DNA of 64,000 nt from Paragyromitra xinjiangensis (lineage: Eukaryota > Ascomycota > Pezizomycetes > Pezizales > Discinaceae): contig JBCAMK010000019.1 in the NCBI GenBank assembly GCA_038503065.1, positions 1,364,001 to 1,428,000 of the forward strand, written 5' to 3'. The notes below the pieces were generated by a model that did not search any database, was not told where the DNA came from, and saw nothing but the letters and a program-made list of their open reading frames with translations. The position numbers and the translations under genes were made by a program. Positions 1 through 11,420 of the stretch are shown here, piece after piece; position 1 is the stretch's first letter; each line of letters begins with the position of its first letter.

Positions 1-1536
1 GTGCACCCCGCTGATAACCATGGCGTGAGTCATTAAGCTCTCACCGGTGAGAAGCCTTTGTGCTTTATTCATTCCCAAATTGACGTTGAATCCGAGTTCG
101 TAGTCGAATAAGTTGACGTCCATGACACCTTTTTGGGTTTCTGAAAACTTCCCAACGTCGCATCCGAAGAAGACGGGGCGTTGCGCTTTGATCATGGAGA
201 TACAGGCAGCCTTCATGGTCTTTTATTTTGTTAGTCTGGCATATGAATATGGGAGTTGAGTAACTTACGTCCATATCGACATTGACATATCGTATGCCCC
301 TCCCGCCAACGACGTTCCCCAGTCGCTCCACAGTTAACAGCCTATTATAAGGGTTCCTCGGATCATTGATGAGTGAGAACCTTGCCCCTACGCCTTTATC
401 CCCCGTACCCAAAATATCGCCTCCCAAAACATTCTCCAGCATCCCAGCAGCGCCGAGACAAACAACCCCAATATTCTCCTTATAGAAGTCCAGCGGGGTG
501 ATAGTTAGGGAATTGTGCTTCCCATCCTTCTCATAGTAATTCCATGTGAATGTATCGTCTGGTTTCGGAGGAACACCGAGCGATAGAACGAGGATACCAT
601 AGACTTGCTGGATGATTTTAGCTTTGTATTTTTGGAGCTCATCAGACTTGTTACTACTAGAGGAACTGGCGATATCGCGGCTAAGGAGGTAGATTGTTAG
701 TTTTATATTATTTTAGGAGAGGAACTGTACTCACAGGGTCAAGGCTGCTTCGCGGAGTTTGGCTGTGATGAGCCAATTGATGCGGGATGAGGCCTTGGCG
801 TTGAATGAATCAGGGTAGAGAATTTGCGGGACTAATCCATATTTCTCAACCAAGTTGACAACCATATCCCATTGGCCGCCATCATTAACTGGTGCATGAA
901 GCAACCACTGCACCAGCCTGCCATCTAGCGGTTCATCGGTAGTATCGATGACCTCTGTTCGCAGCCATGCTTCGTCAGCAACCATATCTAAAGCGTGGAT
1001 AAAACAAACATACGTTCCAAAAAGAAATTCGCTTTTTCTAGTTTGTCCCAGAAAAACAAATAACTTTGTGACAACTCAAATCCACCGAGTTTGTATTTCT
1101 TAATCAAGCCCACTCGAAACACGTTGGTGGCTGCAAATAGCCAGCATCTTCCTGAGGATCGTTGATGTGTTACTGGCGAGCCCTCTAAGTCAATCTTGTC
1201 GCTGAAGATATGCGAGTCATTGAGCAAAACTGATGGCCTCTGTAGGATATCTGTCGCTGCATGTGTAGTAAGTGCAGAAAGAGCAAGTCGGTTCTGGTAT
1301 TCTTGTTAATTGTGACGAATGTGGCTAAATGTCAAGGGTCCTACCTTAGGATCGGCAAGAAGTTTCTCTTCCCATCTGATAACCGATGAAACCTGAAGGG
1401 AGAGCGAAGGCTCAATTTCGGAATCTGTGTCTTCGTCGCGTAACGACAGATTACTGAGTTTAGAGTCCAAACAGGATTTGTTCTTTTCAGAGGTAGGATA
1501 TGTGACCACACGGGGTTTGGAGTGAGAGGAGCCCAT
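1..1536 (-). CDS. BLH1: Bleomycin hydrolase / cysteine aminopeptidase, 3' end beyond window
   Basis: Papain-fold (C1B family) cysteine aminopeptidase; family members form cytosolic homohexamers that trim peptides and inactivate bleomycin. My model has exons 1536-1345, 1293-1014, 954-735, 680-269 and 219 to the left edge, with consistent phases. The nucleophile motif QRSSGRCWLFAATN lies in exon 2 (Cys about residue 114) and the His motif LMTHAMVISGVH at the left edge (His about 433). The catalytic Asn and C-terminus lie outside. Other family blocks are FELSQSYLFFWDKLEKANFF, DGGQWDMVVNLVEKYGLVP and SLINDPRNPY. The 1013-955 intron is preferred over a 26-nt alternative because it joins FLE to QVIDTTDEPLDGRL, as family members read. 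The first in-frame ATG is used and gives an MGSSHSKP start, which resembles an N-myristoylation signal, but that is inference. Confidence 0.93.
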
Positions 1537-4500
1537 TTTTTGTAGATGAAGCAAAAAAATCAGAGGGTCACGAGACGGAGGATGAGAACAAAGCTAAATA
1601 GTAGAAAAGGAGCAGAATGAGATTATATATTGGGGACGAACAGGAGGATGAGAGCTGCTTATCTACCAAGGGACTCATAATAAGCTGAGGACGAGCACAC
1701 CAATCGTGGCATAGAACCCATACCCATACAAGGATTCTCTACCCTTCAAACTCCGAGGTGCATGTGTGTTGATACGCTTACCGTAAAGCCGTGGGGGAAT
1801 GAAATATTACAGCATCCGGGCCTTGCTTTAACCTGCACTTTCTCCGCATCTTTTGGCGCATAGCGCTTCTCCACATCCATCAGCTCAAGCTGCCCAACAA
1901 GGTGTTACCAAATGCCAGATATGAAGATAACATGGGATCGCCCGATAACACCCACGCTATACTGCTTCCAGTGGGTGCTGTCACGAGTCTTCCACGCTGA
2001 GCAGTGTGTGGCTCGCTAAGACTGTCTAGTAACGGATCACAGCAGTAACCATCGAAGCTGTCAAGTTGATGTATCATGTCTAAGGTTCTAACGGGCTACA
2101 ACTACCCTCCGTTCGCAGTTATGGAAGGGTCGCTGGCTTGCTGCGACATTTACCGGGTCACGGCTTGACACCCCCTATATTGAGCCTTTTCACCTCAGGC
2201 AATATCTGTGCATAGAGCCTTTTGCACTATCGCCATCCTGTGCCGTTGTTGTCGTGATAGTAGTGGAATTTTGCGTCAAGTAGAGCTCAGCGCCTGGCCC
2301 AAGCCTCCGTTGCGATGCGCGCAATTCAACCGTTCCTTTTACAAGGGTGCGCGTGAGATTTGCCGATCGTGATCAGCACGCATTGCTTAAATTCACCAGG
2401 GATCGGTCTCGGAGGTGGGAATTGTGACGGGTGTTATTGCATAACAGAATAGAATCTCGGTATGCAGCGGACCACTCCCGACGCCCCGAATGTTCGGGTG
2501 CAGCTGCGGGACGAAATTGGAAAATTTGTGTTTTTTCGCGTCTTTCAATTCGAGACCTGCGGTTAGGTACCGTTGGAATCTAACACCAGTGCTCTAGATC
2601 CAACATCTGGCGTGGAATTTTCGGGTGCCACGGGTTGATGATCCTGCTATTGGCGAGTCAAGGAAGGGACTCTCATGTATATCGGCTAGGGACTAGATAT
2701 TGTATCTTCCTATACCTATCTAACGGGATAAATCCACGGATGTGGTATTGAGATTCTTGGCGGGCAGGTCCAACCCCAACGGCTAAAGGTCCATTGCAGC
2801 CGACTGAAACCAGCATTTATCACGCCTGCCAGATCATATATCATCACTCGTGCTCTAGTGAGAATCGCAGTAAGTCTCTTGGTTGATTGACTGGTTGATT
2901 CGCTAAGTACGCTCAAGCGGTGAGCCTCTTGCTTCTGCAGGATAATCTTAGATGAAGGTGATCGATCTAGGGTTTTCGTTAATGAAATTCACAGACAATA
3001 GTGAGTGGGATAAAGCTATACCTATCGGACGAGGTGTGGTACTTCTAGTAGCTCCTTCTGTGTTTCGTTCATATGGTCATACCTCTATTATGCCACTCTT
3101 GATTCCTGGCGTTTATCTGCACTCTCATCATCAACCATCCGAAATTCACCTCTTTATTTCCTATTGTAAAGCAATTTGAGGACCAACTTCTACTACATAG
3201 GTGGGGCTTGTAGGTCGATATTTCTGCCTTCAACCACAGCCTCAACCCAACCCAAAACAGGACGTTGGATCACGTTTCCCCAGCCACCAGCAACAAATTC
3301 TACCGCATCCCCAGCTAACTGTCAGAATCATATGATCCACTCTACCCCTAGCAACGAACTCTATGGACTTGTAAGTTCTGGGCGCCCTTTTCAACGAGTC
3401 ATTTCATCTCGGCGTTCAGCCTTCTTCTCCCTTCTTACTCTACTAGCATAGATGGTAACTTGCCGCAACATCTTAATTCGAGTAGACCTTATTTCGCGAA
3501 CCGCTTCGCTAACTACTGTCCTCCTTCAAGATTTGATCGGTTAGAAGTAATCAGGACGTTCGTATTGGTAGGAGATTATGGAGGCTGGTGGAGGTGTTCT
3601 GAGGTATGGTGGGGTATGATGTAGGTTTAATGGCCCCGTTGTGATGGTTACATTTGAGAATAATGGCCTCACTGATGGCGGCCTTGGCGATAGCTCAGGG
3701 ATAGCTTGGATGATGAGTTTCTGTTGGTGGCCCCCCTTCTCGGCCTCTCATCCCGCCATCCCCCTCCCTGTTATGTAACCAGGAAATCGAGTATTTGCTG
3801 CTAACTCACCAAGATCCTTACTTTCCCCCTCGCTTCATAGGAGAAATGCTTGCTAGAACGCTAACCCTAATTGAAATGATAGATCTGGCCAAATATAATA
3901 TCGGCGGTTACTTATATCTCTGATTCCTGCTTATGTTCATGGATATAGAGGTCATCAGATCAAGATATATGTAGTTCATTTCTCGATCACAACCAACTCC
4001 GTTTGTGAGTGTCTTCTATCCCGTCGTTCTTTTGTCTCGCCTGTGCCTAGCTGGACAGCCTACGCTATAGACAATATTTCACTTCTGTGAAAGCAATGGT
4101 GATGTCTCTGCAATACTGTGACAGGTTGTGGCTGCAACTGTGACCGCTTCTGGCCGGATGTATATGATTTCCATGCAGCCTCTGCGCTTGGATTACAAAC
4201 ATCTTGGGAGAGCTGAGTGAACAAACACCTATATTACTACAAGCGGATAGAATTAAGGATTCTCAAGGCGAAGGAATTAGGGCTGGGTTATTTCTGAGCT
4301 TACAGTGAGTGAGTTAATTGGGGTCGCGGTGGTGGTGAGTATTGGAGTATATCAGAGTCATGAGCGTTCTGTGTTTGCACAAGTCGCATCTACTGCCTCT
4401 ACATAAAATACGTACAATTTTTATTTCCTGAAGGTAGGTTAAACAAAAAAGACATTCGACCTAACAGCTTATTATACTATTGATAGAATAGGAACAAGAA

Positions 4501-4898
4501 CCAAGCAAAACTTCGGTTTTCTCAGCGTAAGATTGGGTGAGGAAACCCCATACTGCAAACCCGAAAAAGGCGCCACAGGACCCTTTGTTGCGAGAGACTT
4601 TAGTTCCCGAAAGCGGAAAGGAAAAAATGAAGAAAAGAACATGGATGGCAGGATGTCTAGGACCAAGTAGAATAACAATTTCCTGAAACTAAAACCAAAA
4701 ACCAGCGGGCAGAATCGGTCTGCGTTCTAACAATCTTTCTTAACCCCCTCTAAATACGACAATTTCTTAACAAGGGATACCAATTCAGGTGGTTTCACTG
4801 CCAGAAGAGGTTGGACTGCTCTCCCAGACGGACAATCTACTGGAACTCAAACCTCGAAATCAACAAAAGGAGGGGGACCCCACTATTTGTGTCAACCA
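1537..4898. other. Intergenic region, no supportable gene
   Basis: This stretch separates the 5' end of the bleomycin hydrolase gene from the 3' end of the next minus-strand gene. It holds only short unrelated ORFs on both strands, with no recognisable motif and no convincing splice chain. The promoter of the hydrolase gene should lie just right of position 1536. I see no tRNA, tandem repeat or clear inverted repeat. Confidence 0.5.
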
Positions 4899-5989
4899 CT
4901 AGACGACATTACAGTTCACCTCCATCGCAAGTAAAAGCTCCTGTCCAAGAGGATGTATCTCCTGCAGCTGAATCGATATGATCTCCTTAATTTCTGCATA
5001 ATAAGGGCTCAGTTCTGCTGCCATATAGAGAAACGTTGCTAGGGCCACATAATGTTCGTCATCCCGCGTTTCTCCTATCGATGAATATTTCGGTTAGCGC
5101 AAGGTGCGGATTCGGCATAAATACAGGCACATATCACTTACCAAGCGCAAGCTTCGAAATTTCGCGGTAAGTAGGGTACCACACCGGTAGTTCTTCCAGC
5201 CTGAAGTTAAAAGGTATTTCTATAGGAGAAAATTTGGAGCTGCGGTGCATTTGCGCAAAATTTTCGACGAAGGTCCTGGCAAATTGGATCGCGTTGAAAA
5301 GATAGACTGGCCCCTTCAACTCCTCAAGGCTCTCGAGCTTCCAAATAAGCCAAAGCAGTCTCCGATTTTGGGGCTGGGACCCAGCTTCCTTTTCCGGGTT
5401 CGATTCTGCCCCAGCGATGGATCCGGCAACTGATTGTGTGCTAGATCCAGCGTCTGGCTCAACGTCTGGCCCAAAATCTGACGGGACTCCCAACTCAGAA
5501 CTTGGCTTGAAATCTAGCAGGTGTTAACAAATCGAGGGATGGTATAGATGTATGTGGGTGAGGGTTACCAAGGACCTCCTCGGTTTCGGTAGCACAGGTC
5601 GTATCGTTACCCTTCGTATTCATCCCTTTAGATACTCCTTCTGCCTTGTGAGGACTAGCCGTGGGCAAGACCGCTTCTCCTGTAGGATTGTCTTGGGCTG
5701 CTTGCGCCTCGGCCTGCAGTAGTTCCCCGGATTTTTCCTTTAATGACCTGAAATAAGGATTTATAGAGCGGGTTTTTGGATCAGGAGGCGAAGAAAGGTA
5801 TGGAAGCGAGAACCATGCTTCACATTCTCCCTCCGGATCGCAGCCATAATCGCAGTAATTACTGCAGGTCATGTTGAGTAGAAAGTTTTTTGGGGTGTTT
5901 TGTTTCACGAGAAGGGAGCGATGGAGGGGAAAGCGGCTTCTTGAGGTATCCCAAAACTTTCCCTTTTTTGGGCTTGAATAGGCGGGCAT
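4899..5989 (-). CDS. Unrecognised 322-residue protein, three exons
   Basis: I do not recognise the family. Three exons (5989-5569, 5513-5142, 5074-4899) join in phase through introns of 55 and 67 bp. The second intron has GTAAGT, a CTAAC branch site and a TAG acceptor; total coding length is 969 nt. The start is the first in-frame ATG; a later ATG at 5872 would give a protein starting MTCSNYCDYGCDPEGECEAW, a short Cys-rich run. The middle is low-complexity and polar (Ser, Glu, Pro, Thr). The last third looks helical, with FNAIQFARTFVENFAQMHR and ALATFLYMAAELSPYYAEIK. Exon 3 alone is too short to notice and is supported only by splice phase. Function is unknown. Confidence 0.6.
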
Positions 5990-6474
5990 AATATGTTGAA
6001 CGGGACCAGTTAGCCTAGCCGGTCCCAACGTTCCAAACTAGTCTTAGCTGGAGGTTGGTATAATATCCCGACAACTCTTAGTTCTTTGCCTCTTTTATGC
6101 TGTATCCTGCTAAAGATGGTGCTCGTTATACTAACTGATTTGCTGTGGATATAATTTTGGCTTTGTTATTGCAAATTTGGTTCATGGATTGTCACTCAGC
6201 CAAGTAATTTCCCCGCTGGTTTAATAAAATTCCTCAGTAATAACCAACACCACGTAGGGAATAATGTCTGGAATTACTTTCCTGAGATTAGCTCATATGA
6301 GTTGTCTTTGTGGAATGTACGGTTCACTATATGTTATCACTGCTTTCAAACACCGTGATCTGTGGCATCCTATGTTTGATGTGAGAAACAATTGGAGCAT
6401 AGGAATATAGTGCCCAGTCTTCTCGTAACCTAGGCTTCGAGATACCTCTTAGTTTTGGGTTTAAGCTTCCTACC

Positions 6475-6804
6475 TTAATTGTTTATGAGGGGAGGTACTG
6501 CAAAGAAAGTTACATGTAGTCCTTGTTTCTTGGCAAAGAAAAGGTGCTTGACATATGATTGGGCGAAACACAAGGCTTCTGGAACACCGTGTAACCATAA
6601 AATGACGTCTTCGTGAGCCCTATTCCCCAAGTTTTTGTAACACCGCATTGGGGCTGTAAATTGGTCTGTAGGAGTGTGGTGCGTTCGCGTGGAGGGGATA
6701 CGAAAATCTGAGATCACATTAGCCAACCAGGGAGGACAGGCCCAGAACCGTCGTCGGGACGCGTGTAGGTATTGACCAATGAACTGCTGGAAGAAATTAT
6801 ACAT
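6475..6804 (-). CDS. Doubtful 109-residue ORF
   Basis: An ATG-to-stop reading frame of 109 residues that begins MYNFFQQFIGQYLHASRRRF and has no recognised domain. It lies alone between an unrecognised gene and a decayed repeat block. I see no flanking splice sites that would extend it. The mixture of aromatic residues with a His/Thr-rich centre does not look repetitive, which is the only argument for coding. It may be chance or a gene remnant. Confidence 0.2.
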   Translation of the reverse strand: MYNFFQQFIGQYLHASRRRFWACPPWLANVISDFRIPSTRTHHTPTDQFTAPMRCYKNLGNRAHEDVILWLHGVPEALCFAQSYVKHLFFAKKQGLHVTFFAVPPLINN

Positions 6805-7134
6805 AGGTGACTATGGGGATTCGTAGTTGTCTTGTGCTCAGCCCCATCCTTTAGTAGCAGTGAAAGCTAGCAGGGATGGGAGCGGACATATCGAAGTGGT
6901 CATTCCGGATCTTCCGGATCTCCTCCTTGAGAGCTCACTAAGTAGGAATTTCTTTGATCAAAACAACAGAATTTATCTGTAATCTAAAAAAACTTCTATG
7001 AATTCGAACCAGCTTATTGGAGTAGGAGCAATAAACACCAGAACTAGATTCACTTCGAATTCTACATGATATGTTCCACCAACTAAGACTTAACCAAGGT
7101 ACTCTTGTTCTCAGTCTGCTCCTGGTAGCTCACC

Positions 7135-8370
7135 GATGTCGTTTACTCCATATCATTGTGGGGCAGCATGTAGTGTCACCAATGCGTCCCCGCATTTGCT
7201 TCAGCCTTGAGGTACCATCAAAGTGTTTATATTCCTAGATTTCCCGAGTCCTGTGGGTGGATTCGCTTTACCCTTGGAGGATAGATCGCCTTCAACTATT
7301 TCATCCTACCTTAACGATTAGTATAAAGAAAGATCTATCTAGGAGCGAAGCTAGAATGGGGCCCCGCCGTAGCCACGATGTAAGTTACCATGTACACACA
7401 CGAAGAGAATTCGTAACGCAGCATTAGCTAATTAAACCCCTAAAAGGAACCCTTAGTATCCATTTCCTGCAACGTAGATCCGCGGCCTGTAGACCGAAGG
7501 TTTTCTGTAGCGATACCTATTGCCTATTACCTCTTAGATTTTATTTTAGAACTCTAACTAACAGGTTTTCGCTATAGCCGATCGAATACCTAGGCTACGG
7601 AGAGAGGCCTTCAGCGCAAGCAACCAAACAAACATATATGCCGGATGTAAAACCGCATACCTCTACAGTACCCGATGTCAGCGCTAGCCCTGGGCAGCCA
7701 AGGAAATAGTGGAAAAGAATGTTTTGTATTTCTTAAATTTCTAAGGGGGGGGGCAGTGGCGACTCTCATATTTAAAGCTTTTGCGCTAAAATTCAGGTAG
7801 ATGGTTATGGTATAACCCCAAAATTCAGCCTCCCTTTGGCGTTTTCATTATCGTACCATTATGAGATTTTCTGTAGTGTCACCTTGGTGTCTCTACGTTC
7901 ACTACAACGATAAAGTACTTATATTGCCAAAACTCCTAGCCTGAGTTCTCTTCAACACTAGCCTTACGATTCACGCGGAGAAATAATCTATCCGGCGAGG
8001 AAACTAGTATGGAGAACTATGTAGGTTACAGCTTTAGACAGATGAAAAGGGTCATGAAATTTTATTAGTTTCCAAAAGTAGCATGGCGACTAAGTGATAG
8101 TGTATTACCACGCCCCTATGATAAAAGAACCCGCCGTAAGAATGTCTACAACCTGTATCTAGTTTAGTTTTAGGATCATATTTAGCCAAAGTATTATAAA
8201 AAGTCGATTGAATATCAAGGTTACAAACCTAGGCTCTTAGTGCAAGGAGCCGAAAAATTATAAGCCAAACACAAAGTTGCACATGGCCGGAAGTACTGGA
8301 AGTCAACAATAGCCCCAGAGAAACAGGGAAATGGTGAAGGATAATTTTTTTGCGTGTTTTAAAGTTACTG
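7135..8370. repeat. Decayed tandem duplication, two units of about 550-600 bp
   Basis: Two neighbouring units, about 7135-7740 and 7838-8370, share an ordered series of blocks on the same strand. These include TGTAGTGTCACC (7169 and 7872), the AAAG-GTTTATATT-like block (7220 and 7912), ATCTATC...GCTAGAATGG-like (7333 and 7986), GTAAGTTACC-like (7380 and 8021), CCTAGGCT (about 7589 and 8227) and ATGCCGGA-like (7638 and 8284). The offset drifts from about 703 to 624 bp, so small indels have accumulated. Many differences are transitions. No open frame spans either unit. They could be diverged LTRs or a duplicated transposon relic; the family is not recognised. Confidence 0.6.
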
Positions 8371-8530
8371 TATGAAACGAGTAATAGTAAGGGAATTTAA
8401 TGCTCTTGTACCAGGTTCGACAAGGTAGCTGCACTGTGACCTTGGCTCTCAGCCTTGCGATCATAAATCTCAGCCTTGCCCTAACGGCTTGATCTGCCAG
8501 TCATTATGCTTACCCAACGCTATATCAGTA

Positions 8531-9110
8531 GATAAAGTATCTGTTCTAACCGGTTTTCCATTATGGCCGGTTTACAAACCGGTCGGCCTATTTACAAATG
8601 GGATCACTTTGAACATCAGCTGGCCCATCTATAAAGTGATGTTAAGAGATGGCCGGTATTCAAAGAATACACTATCTGTAAGCGAGCGCTCGAGCTTAGG
8701 AACTCTTTCAACACAAATATCAGCCTCCAAGTATCAGCCTACCCTCAACACCATAGATATAGTTGTACCTTGCTATACCAAAACTTAACATACTGAATCC
8801 TTTTTTTCTTTCTTTCGCAGTGCTACTCCATAGTATTGAATTTGTTGTGGTGAATAGTTTTCTATATTGAGCAAATTTCGGTGGATTGTGCAGGTTCAGT
8901 ATAGCAAGGTATGACCATCTAAATTGCGAGAGGTGGTTGTTGGGGGAGAAGAGAATTTTTCCCTTGGTGGAAACTTTAACTTCACTTTATAGATGGGCCA
9001 GCCGATGTTCAAAGTGATCCCATTTGTGAATAGGCCGACCGGTTTGTAAACCGGCTTAGCCAGTTTGTAAATCGGCATTTATGACAAACGGGTCAGAACA
9101 TATCTTTATC
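8531..9110. mobile_element. Inverted-repeat (foldback/MITE-like) element
   Basis: The arms 8567-8639 and 8982-9054 are 73-bp inverted copies with few mismatches. Weaker pairing continues outward to about 8531 and 9110, where GATAAAG mirrors CTTTATC. Each arm contains the palindrome CCGGTTTACAAACCGG, and the right arm has an extra, degenerate copy of that unit. The interior has no transposase-like frame, so the element would be non-autonomous. No clear target-site duplication is visible. The peptide resemblance between ORFs on opposite strands here is simply the inverted repeat being translated. Confidence 0.7.
8762..8915. repeat. Nested short inverted repeat inside the element
   Basis: GTACCTTGCTATAC at 8765-8778 is mirrored by GTATAGCAAGGTAT at 8899-8912, with pairing extending to about 22 bp per arm. 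It lies off-centre inside the larger inverted-repeat element, so it may be a separate small insertion rather than part of the outer foldback. Confidence 0.55.
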
Positions 9111-9330
9111 GCTAGACTCCTGCAAATCTTACTAGTAGGATATGCTCGAGATATCCCCAACTAGATAAAACGCGACCCATCCGATCATATCCTCACGATT
9201 GACATATGTATACGGGAAAGGAGAGAAACCTATCTAGGAAACGGGTCGGAGCCGTGACAGGCCGTTAACCTTCGAAAGGGAGAGATCTTCTTCAGGCCTT
9301 AGTATAGCATCACACAGCCTGATAACCCAG

Positions 9331-9598
9331 TACAGTCGCGTCCAAGTTCTTGCGGTTTTTGAGGTATCTGATGCAACAAGGTGCCATGAACCATTCAACA
9401 ATGAACCATGAAAATATTTACTACTCAACGAAAAAGAAGGCATCATGTTTGCCTAAGTCAATAACAGTATATCATTCATTGTACTGGCATGATTCAGGTT
9501 AAGTTGTAGGAGGGATGGTAGATTTGGGGGTGCTGTGCTGTGGGTTCGTTGCATCGCGGTGCCTCAAAAACCGCAAGAACGTGTTGGACGCAACTGCA
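9331..9598. mobile_element. Small inverted-repeat element with Tc1/mariner-like ends
   Basis: Arms 9329-9380 and 9546-9600 are inverted copies of about 50 bp. The ends begin CAGTCGCGTCCAA and CAGTTGCGTCCAA, followed in both by GTTCTTGCGGTTTTTGAGG, with a short indel. A CAGT start next to TA (9331-9332) fits Tc1/mariner-type insertion. On the right the expected TA reads CA (9597-9598), as one transition would give. The interior is too short for a transposase, so this is a MITE-like element. Family assignment is inference from the termini only. Confidence 0.6.
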
Positions 9599-9899
9599 CT
9601 TCCTTACGGCCCCCTTCCTATAAGTTGTTTCTTCTGAATATAAGAGCCATAGATTTCGCTGATCGTGAAACAAGGGAGACTTCTATGCTTTAATTTATGC
9701 CTCAAAGCCCTCGTCAGAAAAGCTCAAATAAATCTTCTTCTGTTACCAACCCCCTAAAAATACCTTAGTCGCCTCACGGTTTATTTAAGCTTTCTTGGCA
9801 CCAGCACCGTAGCTCGTTACCCGGCAACCCACCAAACAATTCGAGGCAAAACTTCTGCATCACACATCTCCTCTTTGCTAAGCTCTTGCGACTAATCCC

Positions 9900-11077
9900 A
9901 GTAAGTACTACCCACTCACAATTTACTGGGTATTCATGGGCTAAGTGACATCTATCAGTGTCCCGTCGGAGGAATAAGATAATAAACTCGGCAGATGGCT
10001 GGAGCAGTGTCGTTGGCAAGGGACGGTCACCACTCCGGAAACCATCAGAGCTTGATAAACTAGGTCGTTATCAAGGTTCTTGGGAGGAGCCAATAGCTCC
10101 TGTTGATTACGAGAGATGGCTTAAGGAAACTGAATGCAATCTAGCCGAGAAGGCATCTGAAATAAAGGAATCGGAATTATGGAGGACTATTAAAAGCGAG
10201 GTTGAAAAGTTCGTGGACGTCGGGAATGCCAAAATCCGGAATGTCGTTATTTTGGGGCTAGGAAGTCTTTCTGGCAATACAAAAGAAAGCAGTTTTTACC
10301 AGTTGGCTTTAGTTACGGAAATTTGCACACTACTTCGTATGTCTCACCATCTAACTAGCTCGAACTCCGTTGACAGATTCCGACGACTAGAGAACAACAA
10401 TGAATACCAATGTCATCCATATTATATCCAAGATCCTGCTTTTACCTCAACAGACATTAGATTCTTCCGGGAGAACAGAAAGGCTATCGTTCTCCAGCAT
10501 CCCGAGGCAGAAACTCACATCGACGGAGAAACGTTCCTCTATGCTCCGCATCTGGAGTATGAAATCTTGCAAGCGGCCTTGAGATATCGGCCAACACTGG
10601 TTTTCTGTAATGATATGCAAAATTTCCTTGATACGTATGTTAATCAGTAAATCCCTCTATGACTTAAGACCTGTATTGATTCATAGCGGTAGAAAAATTA
10701 TGGGAACAAATGAATACTCTGAGCTCAAGGACTATGTTCGAGATAGCAACTGCCTGGTTCTCGGGAACGTTGATAAACATGATGATATCGGTAATGGAAG
10801 AGCATTTAATCATTCCGCTTTATATTGGCGGAAGCGAATGTCGGTTGCTTCTAGCCCTGGAAATGCGGAACATACGGAGGAAATCAAACGTGTACACAAA
10901 AAGGTCAACCGAGCCCTTGTGGAAAATAATGAGGATATGGTAAAAGAACTAGACGAAGGTATCCAAGAAATAATCTTAAATATCAAAGACTATAACATCT
11001 GTGTTGATCTCCCCAGCATATTGATCAAAAGTGTTGCTGGGATGGAGTTGAGCCCCCTGCCTGCCAAGGCCTCGTGA
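9900..11077 (+). CDS. SRR1-like domain protein, start codon split by an intron
   Basis: Model: the A of ATG at 9900, then 9959-10634 and 10687-11077, giving 1068 nt and 355 residues. The 52-bp second intron (GTATGT...ATAG) restores the frame across an otherwise premature stop. The region from VVILGLGSLSG through CHPYYIQDPAFTSTDIRFF to FLYAPHLEYEILQAAL fits the SRR1-like fold. Plant SRR1 acts in circadian and light signalling and yeast Ber1 in microtubule-related functions; the molecular activity is poorly known. The N-terminus (MSRRRNK...DGWSSVV) is basic, and the C-terminal region contains a charged helix. The only in-frame start before the domain is made by splicing 9901-9958; unspliced, the frame has GTG there and an upstream TGA at 9946. 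It converges on the next gene, with 343 bp between stops. Confidence 0.8.
9901..9958 (+). other. Intron interrupting the start codon of the SRR1-like gene
   Basis: The 58-bp segment starts GTAAGT and ends ATCAG, with a possible CTAAG branch site near 9940. Removing it places A9900 beside TG at 9959-9960, forming ATG followed by TCC CGT CGG. No in-frame ATG exists without splicing until well inside the domain. The upstream exon therefore appears to be almost entirely 5' UTR. Confidence 0.65.
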
Positions 11078-11420
11078 CCGAAATTAGGTCAGCTACAGAT
11101 ACCTCCAGAGCATGCCACCCCGGTCTTGGGCCAACCTTTGTAATTTAGTGACGGGGTAGTTTAGGAGCAAGATACGCCGGATTGAGTATGATCTTGGGCA
11201 AAATTCACTGTCAATTCCTATTCGAGTGATACCACGGGAGCTTTCGACTTGCCCCAATAACAAAACACTTTCTATAAACAAATGACCATGGCTCCCAGCG
11301 AATTTTCTTCCCTCCTTGGATCCCCCCCTCAGGGAAGAAAGAACCATTAAAGTCATCCTAATCGGTACCGCATTACCATGGGTACAAATAACTATTCTTC
11401 GCCGTAATTCTCCCACAATT
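11078..11420. other. Short gap between convergent genes
   Basis: This lies between the stops of the SRR1-like gene (plus) and the next gene (minus). A minus-strand reading frame (11093-11488) overlaps the end of the neighbouring gene in another frame and has no recognised features. The region probably holds both 3' UTRs. Confidence 0.4.

Noticed and set aside
1008..1020. A 26-nt intron in the bleomycin hydrolase gene ending at CTTTAG
   Set aside because: Too short for spliceosomal removal; the 59-bp intron 1013-955 restores the expected family sequence.
8489..9078. Two ORFs on opposite strands encoding the shared peptide VYKPVGLFTNGITLN
   Set aside because: The shared peptide comes from translating both arms of an inverted repeat; there is no independent evidence of coding.
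10610..11077. A separate second gene following the SRR1-like frame
   Set aside because: A 52-bp GT...AG intron joins it in phase to the upstream frame, so it is the 3' exon of the same gene.
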